A model generated the notes under the pieces. That model was not told the origin of the DNA. It did no database searches and was given only the letters and a program-made list of their open reading frames with translations. A stretch of 23,743 bases of DNA, from assembly GCA_022837595.1 (NCBI GenBank), contig JALHFX010000030.1, positions 1 through 23,743 of the forward strand, given 5' to 3'. Every line of letters starts with the position of its first letter. The stretch's first letter is position 1. A program made the translations under genes and the position numbers. Of this stretch, positions 15,109 through 22,267 are shown piece after piece. This stretch comes from Propionibacterium sp. (GTDB lineage Bacteria; Actinomycetota; Actinomycetes; Propionibacteriales; Propionibacteriaceae).

Positions 15109-16926
15109 TCACCTTGCCGGACGGTGGCGCGGTTCGGGGGCCGACACCGGACCGAACGACTGCTCGAACAGGCGTTGCGCGCGGTCAAGCACGGGATCGG
15201 TCACGATCTCGTAGCCGCTGGGGTTTCCCTCCCAACCTGCGATTTCGGCTTTGACGAGGTCCCGGGCCTCGTGGAGGCGCCGGCGGGCGGTGCTCTCGGA
15301 GTATCCGGCGTCCTCAGCGATCGTCTTGGTTGTACTGCCCCGCATTGACTCTTCGAGGGGCCCTCGGAGCGCTGTCGGCAACAGCTCAACCGCGCGCGCG
15401 AGCAGGGAGATGGAGTCGCGTTGCTCGATGATGTCGCTCGGTCCTGGATTGGTGCTGGGTGGATCCCACTGGTCCATGGAGACCGCCGTGGGCCGGGGGC
15501 CGCGGATGCGCTTGCGGACGACGCCGGAGTCGTCGACGCCTCGCCACAGGGTGTGCTTGACGGTCATCCAGGCGTACATCGGCCACCGTTCGGGACCGAT
15601 GATGCTGGGGTCGAACCGGTAGGCCGCCCCCATCAGCTCGACGAACATCTGCCCACGCAGGTCCGCAGCGTTGGTGAGGCCGCGCGTCTGGGCGTAGGCC
15701 ATGGGGATGACGGAGGCGACGAGGTCGGTCACTGCCTGCCGACCCTCGACGACGAGTTGCGGCCACCGGGACGGATCGATCCCGCGCACCAGTTCGGGAG
15801 GGTTCCCTGGATCGACGCTGGCAGCTGCGACGCCGAGGTCCCGGGCACGGCAGTGCGCCTGGACAGCGGCGCCGTCCAGCACCGTCCCCGGCTGGATGGA
15901 CGGCTCGGTCAGAGGCGGCGTGGGGGCAGCCTCCCGAACCGGTGCTGCCGCGCGAGGCGTCGGCCGTCCGCCGTCACCGCCCTCCGAAGGCTCTACGGAA
16001 CGCAGCAATGTCGGGTTGGCGACGTACTCGAGCGCAAGCCGACCCAAGGCTTCGGTCGCCGTCCGCGCCGACGGCTGCTGGATGAGGTGGCCGACGAGGA
16101 CCGCCTGACCGAAGCGCGAGCGCAGCAGACCGGCGAGGCGTGCGTGGGGCGTCTCCGCTGCGTCGCGGGTGGTCATCTGCCGGACGGCCACCCCGACCTT
16201 GAGCATGACGGCCTGGTCCACACGTGAGGCCCCGAGTTGGCGTCCGTCGATCTGGCGCAGCGTCGCGTGGTGGGCTCCGGCGAGGCCCCGCAGGTTGTCG
16301 AGGACGGCGTCCGCGTACGACTCCGGCAGCATCCCCCGGCCTCGAGCTTCGCTCACCATGGCCTGGGCTTCGCGCAACAGCATCAGGTGACCGAGCGCCA
16401 CGCTCCGCCGCACGATCGCAGTCTCGTGGAGGGGTTGGACCGCGGCGAGCGCCTCCTGCCACGCCGCCAGGCCGACGCCGATGGTCGACCGGACGGCAGG
16501 GGCATGGATGGCACTGTCGAGCGCCGTCTCGCCGGCCTGCAGCCACGCCTTCGCCCGCTGGTCGGGCGTGTGAACCCGCACCCAGTGCACGAGCTCGTAG
16601 GCGACCTGGTTCAGCGTCGCCTGCTCTCCCTGTCGGTCCACCACGTGCGAGCCCGCCGATACCCGGCGCGCGGCCTCCGCGAGCGCGGCGTCCACGCCCT
16701 GCAGCGACGGCGCCAGGACGGGCGACACATCGGGGACCCGCGCAGCCCCCATTGTGGCAGTCGCGAGCAGGGCAATCGGGTCGTCCGGGGGCACCGGTCC
16801 GAAGGCTCGCCGGAGGGCCGTCAGGCTGTGGACCGTGCGCATCCAATCGGACATCAGGTCGAGGGTGAGCGGGGGCGCGGCGTCCCAATGGCAGCGGGTG
16901 AATTCACGCCGCACGGCGTCCCACAT
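15109..16926 (-). CDS. Sigma-70-like protein with large N-terminal domain, mobile-element type
   Basis: A 605-aa protein. The C-terminal part looks like an ECF-type sigma factor. About 400-475 (DLVASVIPMAYAQTRGLTNA, ADLRGQMFVELMGAAYRFDP, WPMYAWMTVKHTLWRGVDDS) resembles region 2. About 505-563 (ISLLARAVELLPTALRGPLE, TTKTIAEDAGYSESTARRRL) resembles region 4 with its HTH. A Pro/Ala-rich linker (about 312-345) separates this from a helical 310-residue N-terminal domain I do not recognise. Such fusions occur on actinobacterial conjugative elements; here it may direct transcription of element genes. The start ATG is 6 bp downstream of the stop of the upstream 113-aa gene, so they are in one operon. 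It is the last gene of the leftward backbone run. Confidence 0.72.
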   Translation of the reverse strand: MWDAVRREFTRCHWDAAPPLTLDLMSDWMRTVHSLTALRRAFGPVPPDDPIALLATATMGAARVPDVSPVLAPSLQGVDAALAEAARRVSAGSHVVDRQGEQATLNQVAYELVHWVRVHTPDQRAKAWLQAGETALDSAIHAPAVRSTIGVGLAAWQEALAAVQPLHETAIVRRSVALGHLMLLREAQAMVSEARGRGMLPESYADAVLDNLRGLAGAHHATLRQIDGRQLGASRVDQAVMLKVGVAVRQMTTRDAAETPHARLAGLLRSRFGQAVLVGHLIQQPSARTATEALGRLALEYVANPTLLRSVEPSEGGDGGRPTPRAAAPVREAAPTPPLTEPSIQPGTVLDGAAVQAHCRARDLGVAAASVDPGNPPELVRGIDPSRWPQLVVEGRQAVTDLVASVIPMAYAQTRGLTNAADLRGQMFVELMGAAYRFDPSIIGPERWPMYAWMTVKHTLWRGVDDSGVVRKRIRGPRPTAVSMDQWDPPSTNPGPSDIIEQRDSISLLARAVELLPTALRGPLEESMRGSTTKTIAEDAGYSESTARRRLHEARDLVKAEIAGWEGNPSGYEIVTDPVLDRAQRLFEQSFGPVSAPEPRHRPAR

Positions 16927-16932
16927 GGTTCG

Positions 16933-17274
16933 CTATCCCTGCGAGGCGTTGGCGACGAGAAGGTCCCGCCGGGTGTCGGTGAGGAGCACCCGCAGCCGCG
17001 CCAGGTCCGGCAGGTCGGCGGCGAGCGCCAGATCCCAGTTCTGCACTTCGCGGAGCGCGTCTTCGACGCAGCCGAGCACGCTGAGCTGGTTCGGTTCCGG
17101 CAGGTCAACGGGCTCCCCGGTGGGGTGCTGGGCCGCCATCAGGAGCGCGATCCCCATGGCCTCGTGGAGGTTGGCGGTGGTGTCGTTCCAGTCGTCGGTG
17201 CCAAGCAGGATGGCCTGCCCGAGCAGGAGGTCCACTTTGGCAATCGAGTCGGTGGGCATCGGCCGTGCGGTCAT
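16933..17274 (-). CDS. Small hypothetical protein of the element backbone
   Basis: A 113-aa soluble, mostly helical, acidic protein (TDSIAKVDLLLGQAILLGTD, NLHEAMGIALLMAAQHP, LGCVEDALREVQNWDLALAA, LARLRVLLTDTRRDLLVANA). No family recognised. The start ATG 17274 overlaps the stop of the upstream membrane protein (ATGA at 17271-17274) and AAGGAAGGG lies upstream. It ends 6 bp before the sigma-like gene. Such tight packing suggests it works with one of its neighbours, possibly as a regulator or anti-sigma-type partner of the sigma-like protein, but that is inference from position only. Confidence 0.75.
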   Translation of the reverse strand: MTARPMPTDSIAKVDLLLGQAILLGTDDWNDTTANLHEAMGIALLMAAQHPTGEPVDLPEPNQLSVLGCVEDALREVQNWDLALAADLPDLARLRVLLTDTRRDLLVANASQG

Positions 17275-18164
17275 GACGTGAATCCCTTCCTTCCGGTTGT
17301 TCGGACGCCGTGGGCGCGCCCACGACTCCCCTCTCCCCCACTCGAGGCCGCCGGCGCCGCGAACCGCCGATGTCCACACACCTGCTGGGCATCGCGAGGC
17401 GCCCGGGCGCACGCACGGCGTCCGACTGATGCTCGCTGTGGTCGCGGGTCCGGACGCTGGGGCGCACTCGTCGGAACGCGCCGGGGATCGCTCGCCAGTG
17501 CCTCACGGATGAGACGTCCGTAGTGCCCGGCGGTCCAGGGCAGCAGGTAGGTCAGCCCGACCGCGACGAGAACCCCGATCGCGGCGTGGTATTGGCCGGC
17601 GGCGACGGTCTGCCAGACAGCGATGCCGGCCGCCACGAAACGGATCCGCCAGGCGAACCCGACCAGCGGCAGCCGAGCCATGCCGCGAGCGAACCCGCCG
17701 ACGAACGCGGCCAACACCTGCCACGGCCACGTGAACCACTGGTAGGCGACGTCGGCGGACCCCGCCGTCAGCAACTGGCGCCGGCGGGCCACAGCCAGCA
17801 ACTCCGGCAGGTCTGCCCTGCCGACCCAAGCCTCGGGGACGACGAGGTGGCGGCGTCCGGCCTGCGCGATTGCCTTGAGCGGTCGAGTGGTGACCAGAAC
17901 GCGGACCTGCGAGTCGCCGGACACCACGATGGGTGGCGCCGGCTGGGTCGCCCACCAGAGCACCCGCACCACGACCGGCTCGGCCACGACCGCGGCGACA
18001 GTGCCTCCCACGACGAGCACCAGGACGATCCACGCCGCCAAGCCGGGCAGTGCCTCGATGACCACCAACCACACCACGGCGGCGATCACCACCCTGGGAA
18101 CCGTCACCAGCGCTCCCGCTCGGCTCAGCCGATCCGAACGAAGCGGGTACCCGATGGTCGTCAT
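17271..18164 (-). CDS. Polytopic membrane protein of the element backbone
   Basis: A 297-aa protein with about four to five membrane segments. Two are near the N-terminus (about 24-40 and 43-61, VVIAAVVWLVVIEALPGLAA, WIVLVLVVGGTVAAVVAEPV). Others are at about 147-162, 168-190 and 193-211. Between them sits a soluble block (VRVLVTTRPLKAIAQAGRRH, LVVPEAWVGRADLPELLAVA). That block loosely resembles the M48 peptidase arrangement but lacks the HExxH motif, so it would be inactive as a protease. The C-terminal 75 residues are Arg/Pro-rich and low complexity. ATG 18164 is chosen over longer frames because the sequence before it is not protein-like. It is coupled to the downstream 113-aa gene by ATGA. 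It may belong to a transfer or maintenance apparatus; the role is unknown. Confidence 0.7.
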   Translation of the reverse strand: MTTIGYPLRSDRLSRAGALVTVPRVVIAAVVWLVVIEALPGLAAWIVLVLVVGGTVAAVVAEPVVVRVLWWATQPAPPIVVSGDSQVRVLVTTRPLKAIAQAGRRHLVVPEAWVGRADLPELLAVARRRQLLTAGSADVAYQWFTWPWQVLAAFVGGFARGMARLPLVGFAWRIRFVAAGIAVWQTVAAGQYHAAIGVLVAVGLTYLLPWTAGHYGRLIREALASDPRRVPTSAPQRPDPRPQRASVGRRACARAPRDAQQVCGHRRFAAPAASSGGEGSRGRAHGVRTTGRKGFTS

Positions 18165-18195
18165 GATGGTCCTCCTCGCACCCTTGGCCAGGAAG

Positions 18196-18516
18196 CTACT
18201 CGTCGGCTCCGACGGTTTCCTGACGCCGAGGCTCGCCCGAGGCGAGCCGCACCAGCCGGGCGGCGTCCCTGGTCGAGACGTCACACCACCGGGACGCTTC
18301 GAGCACGCTCAAACCGGTGGCCAGCAGTGCCGTCAGCGCCTTGCCCGCCCGTCGCTCGGAGTCGACGACGAGGGCATCGCGCTCGGCGAGGGCCGTCATC
18401 ACCGCGGACGACAGCTCCTCCTGTTGCCTGACCAGGTCCGCACGCTGCTGCCGCAACCGTGCCACCCGCTCCGCAGCGCTCCTCCGCGCCTGCTGCCGGA
18501 TCTCGTTGATCGCCAT
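18196..18516 (-). CDS. Small coiled-coil protein with possible HTH
   Basis: A 106-aa protein. The first 60 residues are a charged coiled coil (INEIRQQARRSAAERVARLR, QQRADLVRQQEELSSAVMTA). The C-terminal part (LLATGLSVLEASRWCDVSTR, DAARLVRLASGE) reads like a helix-turn-helix, as found in small DNA-binding proteins of actinobacterial plasmids. ATG 18516 is chosen because GGAGGGG lies about 10 bp upstream; GTG 18525 is too close to that site. It sits 31 bp before the membrane-protein gene in the leftward run. A role as a small regulator of the element is plausible. Confidence 0.75.
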   Translation of the reverse strand: MAINEIRQQARRSAAERVARLRQQRADLVRQQEELSSAVMTALAERDALVVDSERRAGKALTALLATGLSVLEASRWCDVSTRDAARLVRLASGEPRRQETVGADE

Positions 18517-18664
18517 CGTCCGCACTCCCCTCCGCAGCCCGAGTTGTCATCACGAGCTACCTAACGGGAGCGCCATGTCCTACGTGGACATGCCGGGCCG
18601 ACCATCCCCGTGGATGCTCGTGCAGTCCAAGTCACCCGAAAGCGACCCGTCCAGGGTGACGTGC

Positions 18665-19492
18665 TCACTCGCAGGCCAGCCCGTCACCGTCGCCGTCGCC
18701 CCGGTTGCCGGTCCCGTTGGCGAACCAGTCGTAGATGGCGGCGTCCTCGGGATCGTCCTGACGGAAGGGGCCCGTGGGATGCCCGGCGGTGTTCTTCTTC
18801 AGCTTGGAGCAGGACGTGTACTGGGTCCACCACCGGTCACCCTCGTTCGGCTCGGTGAAAGGAGCCACGGAACCGGGAGACCGGTCACGGCACGCAAGCG
18901 TGATGACCGAACCGTCCGGACCCGCCGCAGCGACCTCGGCGGCGTGGTAGCTCGCCTGACGGGGATGCGCCGGATAGCCATCGGTGGAGTCGTACCGTGC
19001 GATCGCGTTGCCGGCCTCAAGTTGCATGAGGCCAAGGTCGACGCCGTCCTCGGTGATGACGTACCGGACGAAGCGGCCGTGCTGGTCGACGTTGTTCTGC
19101 CCCTCTGGCAACAACAGCGCTACCGGTTCACCGGAAGACACCAGCCGCCCGATCGCCGCCGAGGCCTCGGGGTGGCCACACTCCCCCCGCTCGGGGGTGT
19201 CGATGCCGATGATGCGGACAGTCCCCACACTGGTCTCGACGGTGTCGCCATCAACCACGGCTACGAAGGTGGCTGACGCGGACGCCGACACGGCCGGCAC
19301 GGTCGTCGCCTCCACCGCCGGCGAAGCTGCTACCGGCGCGGTGGTGACGGCGACCGTCGGCTCAACCGCCGCGGGAGTGGCTTGCTCCCGCGCCGACGGT
19401 GGTTCGATCGCACAGCCCACGATCCCGAACGCCAGCGCCACGGCCAGACCCGCCAAGGAACTCGTACGCGCGATTTCCCACTCGACCCCCAT
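18665..19492 (-). CDS. Secreted thermonuclease-like (SNase) lipoprotein with C-terminal excalibur-type segment
   Basis: A 275-aa protein. Residues 10-27 are a signal peptide ending in a lipobox (FGIVGC, Cys27). A Thr/Ala/Val-rich linker of about 45 residues follows. The SNase core has FVAVVDGDTVET (Asp81, Asp83), VRIIGIDTPERGECG (Arg93, Asp98, Glu101) and NVDQHGRFVRYV (Arg140), the calcium- and phosphate-binding set of micrococcal nuclease. The C-terminus ends GDGDGDGLACE with a partner Cys near YTSCSKLK, the excalibur calcium-binding signature. It probably degrades extracellular nucleic acid at the cell surface. ATG 19492 is chosen because it starts the signal peptide. An ATG at 19657 overlaps the upstream stop (ATGA) and would add 55 residues before the signal, which seems unlikely. 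It is part of the leftward backbone run. Confidence 0.85.
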   Translation of the reverse strand: MGVEWEIARTSSLAGLAVALAFGIVGCAIEPPSAREQATPAAVEPTVAVTTAPVAASPAVEATTVPAVSASASATFVAVVDGDTVETSVGTVRIIGIDTPERGECGHPEASAAIGRLVSSGEPVALLLPEGQNNVDQHGRFVRYVITEDGVDLGLMQLEAGNAIARYDSTDGYPAHPRQASYHAAEVAAAGPDGSVITLACRDRSPGSVAPFTEPNEGDRWWTQYTSCSKLKKNTAGHPTGPFRQDDPEDAAIYDWFANGTGNRGDGDGDGLACE

Positions 19493-19653
19493 CCCCCACT
19501 CCCTGACGCAACAGGTCATCGAACTGCGCCCTGGTGCGTGGAACGGCTCATCCGCCCAGGGCCATTCGGTCACCGTCGACCGACTTTCGAGGAGCGACTC
19601 CCGAGCCGCGCAGTACAGCCAACTGTGGGCCCGCACCGTTCCCTCGGTTTCCT

Positions 19654-20340
19654 TCATGGACTTGGGAAGGGACGCGGCGTCCGCTTGAGGAGGTACACGG
19701 TCGCGAGCCTCCCCCGACGGGTGTCGATCAACTCGAGGCCGGGCATGTCCTGGAGGTAGATGTCGACGAGTCTTCGGACTTTGGTGTCGAATCGGATCAC
19801 GACCTGGTGCAGGTCGGCCTCGGCGGCGAGGTGAGCGAACACCTGCCGGCGGAAGGGTCCTGCCTCGCCTCCCCCTCGGTGGGCGGTGTAGTGGTCCGTG
19901 AGCACCCAGTCGCCGCTGTCGGGGTGGACGAGTTGGCTGCTGTCGGCGGTGAAGTAGCCGACCACCCAACCCCCATCTCGCGCCCAACCTCGAATCTCGC
20001 CGGCCAAGAAGAACCAGACGAGGACCACAAACGCGACCAGACCGATCGGAGTGGCGATCGCCGCAACGGCGATCGGATCGACGGCGCCCTTCTGGCCGGC
20101 GATGAAAGCTGAGCCGATCGCCAGGGAGCACGCGGTGACTCCGATGGCGGCCAGGATGGACGGGCTTGCCGATGCGTTACGCAGACTGAGCCACGCCAAC
20201 CGCCGAAACGTTCGGCGCGTGAGCGGCTCCAGGCCGGCGATCGGTGAAGGCGGCGGGGCGGTCGCCAGCGGCGGGTGCTGCCCGGACGGACGACGGAGAG
20301 CTTGGGCGTCCGTGGTCTGCTCGTCAGAGGGGGTGATCAT
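19654..20340 (-). CDS. Membrane protein of unknown function
   Basis: A 228-aa protein. A Pro-rich N-terminal tail of about 45 residues precedes two membrane segments, at about 60-80 (PSILAAIGVTACSLAIGSAF) and 90-112 (IAVAAIATPIGLVAFVVLVW). The C-terminal soluble domain (YFTADSSQLVHPDSGDWVLT, DHYTAHRGGGEAGPFRRQVF, LHQVVIRFDTKVRRLVDIYL) has a loose resemblance to GNAT acetyltransferase folds, not enough for a call. ATG 20340 has AAAGGA about 8 bp upstream; the longer frame to 20469 lacks support. It is the first gene of the leftward backbone run. Its stop overlaps an ATG at 19657, but that is probably not the nuclease start. Confidence 0.7.
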   Translation of the reverse strand: MITPSDEQTTDAQALRRPSGQHPPLATAPPPSPIAGLEPLTRRTFRRLAWLSLRNASASPSILAAIGVTACSLAIGSAFIAGQKGAVDPIAVAAIATPIGLVAFVVLVWFFLAGEIRGWARDGGWVVGYFTADSSQLVHPDSGDWVLTDHYTAHRGGGEAGPFRRQVFAHLAAEADLHQVVIRFDTKVRRLVDIYLQDMPGLELIDTRRGRLATVYLLKRTPRPFPSP

Positions 20341-20735
20341 GGGAGGGGTCCTTTCGGCCCGTGAATCCTGACAACCCCAAGGGTCGCAGATCGCACCGAC
20401 AACTCCCGGAGCCACCGCTCCCTGGACGCGCCTCAGCGCCAAACCGATCGTCGACTCCCTGCAACTCATCCGGTCCGTCGAGCCTCACCATGCCGCCGTC
20501 AAGGACGCCGTCCGTAAGCGTCCCCTCTGTTCACGGCCAATCGCCCCCAGGTTCTCGCCGCTCCCCCCGTCTCCTGAGCCCCGCGTAACCCCTCAACCTC
20601 GAGACCCTCACACCTGTTGCATCCACGGTTTCCCCTAGTCAGATGGCATTCGCATCTGATGCGACCGGGGCGCGGCCGAGGGTAGCACTGCACGCTGTCC
20701 CCGAGGTCGCCGGGACCCCCGTTAGGGCGGGTGTG
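20341..20735. other. Divergent non-coding region with an inverted repeat
   Basis: About 395 bp between the leftward backbone run and the truncated relaxase. It contains TCAGATG-N7-CATCTGA (20639-20659), a 7-bp perfect inverted repeat about 77 bp before the relaxase ATG. It also contains CCCCTAGTCAGA (20632-20643), which recurs exactly at 4072-4083 beside border module A. No gene is supported here; the frame open from 20643 is non-protein-like until the relaxase start. Confidence 0.55.
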
Positions 20736-21170
20736 ATGAGTCTGCACAAGCTGACCGCCGGGGACGGGTACGAGTACCTGACCCGGCAGGTGGCTGCGAT
20801 GGACTCCACCGAGAAGGGCCACACCGGGCTCGCGTCCTACTACACGCAGAAGGGCGAGACCCCCGGCGTGTGGGTCGGCTCCGGGATGGCCGGCATCGAC
20901 GGGCTGGACGCCGGCGACCCGGTCACCGCCGAGCAGATGCGGTTCCTATTCGGCTCGGGTCACCACCCCCTCGCCCGCCAGCGCGGCGAGGCCCTCTCGC
21001 CGGACGCCCCCCAGGACGAGCGGATCCTGCCCGGCCCCGGTGAGCCAGCCGGCCTCGCGCCCACAGCACTCGTGCTGGCGGACCTGTTGACCCTGCCCGG
21101 CCGCTCGGACGCCGAGGCCGAGCAGTTGATGGACGCCCTCGCCGCGACCGATCCGTCGTGGAAGGAGTGA
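20736..21170 (+). pseudogene. Truncated MobF/TrwC-type relaxase N-terminus fused to an unrelated tail
   Basis: A 144-aa frame. The first roughly 85 residues are a clear MobF relaxase N-terminus: MSLHKLTAGDGYEYLTRQVA, then STEKGHTGLASYYTQKGETP, VWVGSGMAG, VTAEQMRFLFGSGHHPLA. In intact relaxases this domain starts conjugative transfer by nicking at oriT, and the proteins run to well over a thousand residues. Here homology stops near nt 20990. The tail (LAPTALVLADLLTLPGRSDA, EAEQLMDALAATDPSWKE) is unrelated and looks like the end of another gene, perhaps the usual upstream partner of the AbiEii-like gene that starts one base later. The three-His metal cluster and the catalytic-domain remainder are missing, so it cannot act as a relaxase. 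The frame remained open across the junction. Confidence 0.8.
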
Positions 21171-21171
21171 C

Positions 21172-21987
21172 ATGGACGCCGTCGCCCCCGAGTATGTCGC
21201 CGCCCGCCGCGTCCTCCTCGATGCCCTCGAAGCGTTGACGGACCATCTCCCGAGCCTCATCCTGGTCGGTGCCCAAGCCGTCTACCACCACACCGGCGAG
21301 ACGGACCTCAACGTGCCGCTGATGACCACCGACGCCGACCTCGCCATCGACACCCAGGGTCTGGCCGACGTGCCAGAGATTGGAGCGGTGCTTCGCGGCG
21401 CGGGCTTCGTTCCCGGCCCCAACCCCGGGCACTGGGTCGCCGCCAGCGACGTCGCCGTCGACCTGATGGTGGTTCCCCATCGGGCGCGGACGGACAAGGC
21501 GTCGGCGCGTGCCGCACGACTCGCGCCCCACGACCGGCTGACCGCCCGGATCGCCCGTGGGCTCGAGCCGGCCCTCATCGACCGCGAGCACTTCGCAATC
21601 GCGGCCCTGGAATCAACTGATACCCGCACGTTCGACTTGGCCATCGCCGGCCCTGCCGCTCTCCTGGTGGCCAAGGTCATCAAGATCAGCGAACGGCTCG
21701 GACAGTCCGACCGCCAGCCGGACCGCCTCAAGGAGAAGGACGCCCTCGACGCCTTCCGCCTCCTCCAAGCAGTCGCCACCGCCGACCTCGTGCACGGACT
21801 GACCAAACACAGGGGCGAGCTCAACGCGGCGGCCGTCGCCGATGAAGCCGTCCAGAACCTGCGCTTGCACGCGACCACACCCCGAGGCCGGATCGCGCTC
21901 CTCGCAGCATCCGCCGCAGGAGGCGACGCCACAGTCGCTCCCGCGTTTGCCGCCCTCTGCAACGACCTGCTGGCAGCCCTGCGATGA
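21172..21987 (+). CDS. Nucleotidyltransferase-fold protein, AbiEii-toxin-like
   Basis: A 271-aa protein. LILVGAQAVYHHTGETDLNV (Gly33 region) followed by TTDADLAID (Asp54, Asp56) and VAVDLMVVP form the G-x..D-x-D..D pattern of minimal nucleotidyltransferases. The helical C-terminal part (LLVAKVIKISERLGQ, LKEKDALDAFRLLQAVA) is typical of AbiEii-like toxins and related orphan NTases. Type IV AbiE systems pair such a toxin with an upstream antitoxin. Here the upstream frame ends one base before this start and is a chimera, so the partner is probably lost. The start is ATG 21172 with GGAAGGAG just upstream. The stop overlaps the 59-aa ORF (ATGA at 21984-21987). It may be a toxin or a nucleotide-adding enzyme; activity is unproven. 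Confidence 0.75.
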   Translation: MDAVAPEYVAARRVLLDALEALTDHLPSLILVGAQAVYHHTGETDLNVPLMTTDADLAIDTQGLADVPEIGAVLRGAGFVPGPNPGHWVAASDVAVDLMVVPHRARTDKASARAARLAPHDRLTARIARGLEPALIDREHFAIAALESTDTRTFDLAIAGPAALLVAKVIKISERLGQSDRQPDRLKEKDALDAFRLLQAVATADLVHGLTKHRGELNAAAVADEAVQNLRLHATTPRGRIALLAASAAGGDATVAPAFAALCNDLLAALR

Positions 21988-22163
21988 GCAACGAACCTTT
22001 CGCCAGCGACCCTCTCGTGTCCGCCTATGCTGAGGGGCAGCCTTGGACGCGTGTTCCGCGCGCGTCTGCGGTTCAGAACCATTCCCCACGCGTTCCCCAC
22101 GGCAAGGTGACGAAGTGGCAATCCATCTCCATAAGTCCTTGTCAGGAGGCCATTATCGGCTGA
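21984..22163 (+). CDS. Small 59-aa protein with conserved border-module sequence
   Basis: It starts with ATG overlapping the upstream gene's stop (ATGA) and reads FASDP, SAYAEGQPWTRVPR, HSPRVPHGKVTKWQS and PCQEAIIG to the TGA at 22161-22163. It aligns along its length with the C-terminus of the leftward ORF 4126-4488. Differences include many synonymous changes and one in-frame codon gap, which argues that the protein has been under selection. I recognise no known family. The non-coding stretch right after its stop is equally conserved in both copies, so the DNA itself is also constrained. It could be a small protein that marks one end of an integrated element, or a recombination site that happens to be read through. 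Confidence 0.55.
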   Translation: MSNEPFASDPLVSAYAEGQPWTRVPRASAVQNHSPRVPHGKVTKWQSISISPCQEAIIG

Positions 22164-22218
22164 CAGAAGAGAGCTTCAACTCCTCTCTCGCGCACAACGA
22201 TGTATGGTCCCCTGACTA
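21999..22218 (+). repeat. Border module copy B (inverted partner at 4076-4293)
   Basis: Core 22101-22196 matches the reverse complement of 4093-4188 with, by my reading, 4 differences in 96 bp. Weaker coding-type similarity extends back to 21999, and TAGTCAG-type similarity extends forward to 22218. A short stem AGAGAG...CTCTCT (22168-22173 with 22183-22188) follows the stop codon. The module includes two CGTGGGGAA-type units (22081-22103, reverse orientation). With copy A it brackets about 18 kb as an inverted pair. Confidence 0.85.
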
Positions 22219-22232
22219 CATCAAATCCCCTG

Positions 22233-22256
22233 TGACAAGGACTTCGGTCCTTATCA
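22233..22256 (+). terminator. UUCG-loop hairpin after the AbiEii-like operon
   Basis: TGACAAGGAC (22233-22242), loop TTCG, and GTCCTTATCA (22247-22256) pair with a single C-A mismatch; the C(UUCG)G loop is unusually stable. No T-run follows, so it would be an atypical terminator or an mRNA 3'-end stabiliser. Its left arm with the loop start (TGACAAGGACTT) is an exact inverted copy of 22131-22142 inside border module B, so it may instead be part of a recombination site. Confidence 0.45.
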
Positions 22257-22267
22257 GTTGTGGACTC

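Noticed and set aside
16237..17523. 428-aa rightward open frame
   Set aside because: It is antisense to the sigma-like gene and neighbours, is Arg/Gly/His-rich without domains, and has no SD.
17271..18164. Active M48 metalloprotease
   Set aside because: The membrane layout is suggestive but the HExxH zinc motif is absent.
19493..19657. N-terminal extension of the thermonuclease from the ATGA overlap at 19654-19657
   Set aside because: It would place 55 non-hydrophobic residues before a clear signal peptide and lipobox.
4076..22218. Integron-type attC cassette array
   Set aside because: Only two copies, in inverted orientation, with no IntI-like integrase in the window; kept as an open comparison rather than a call.
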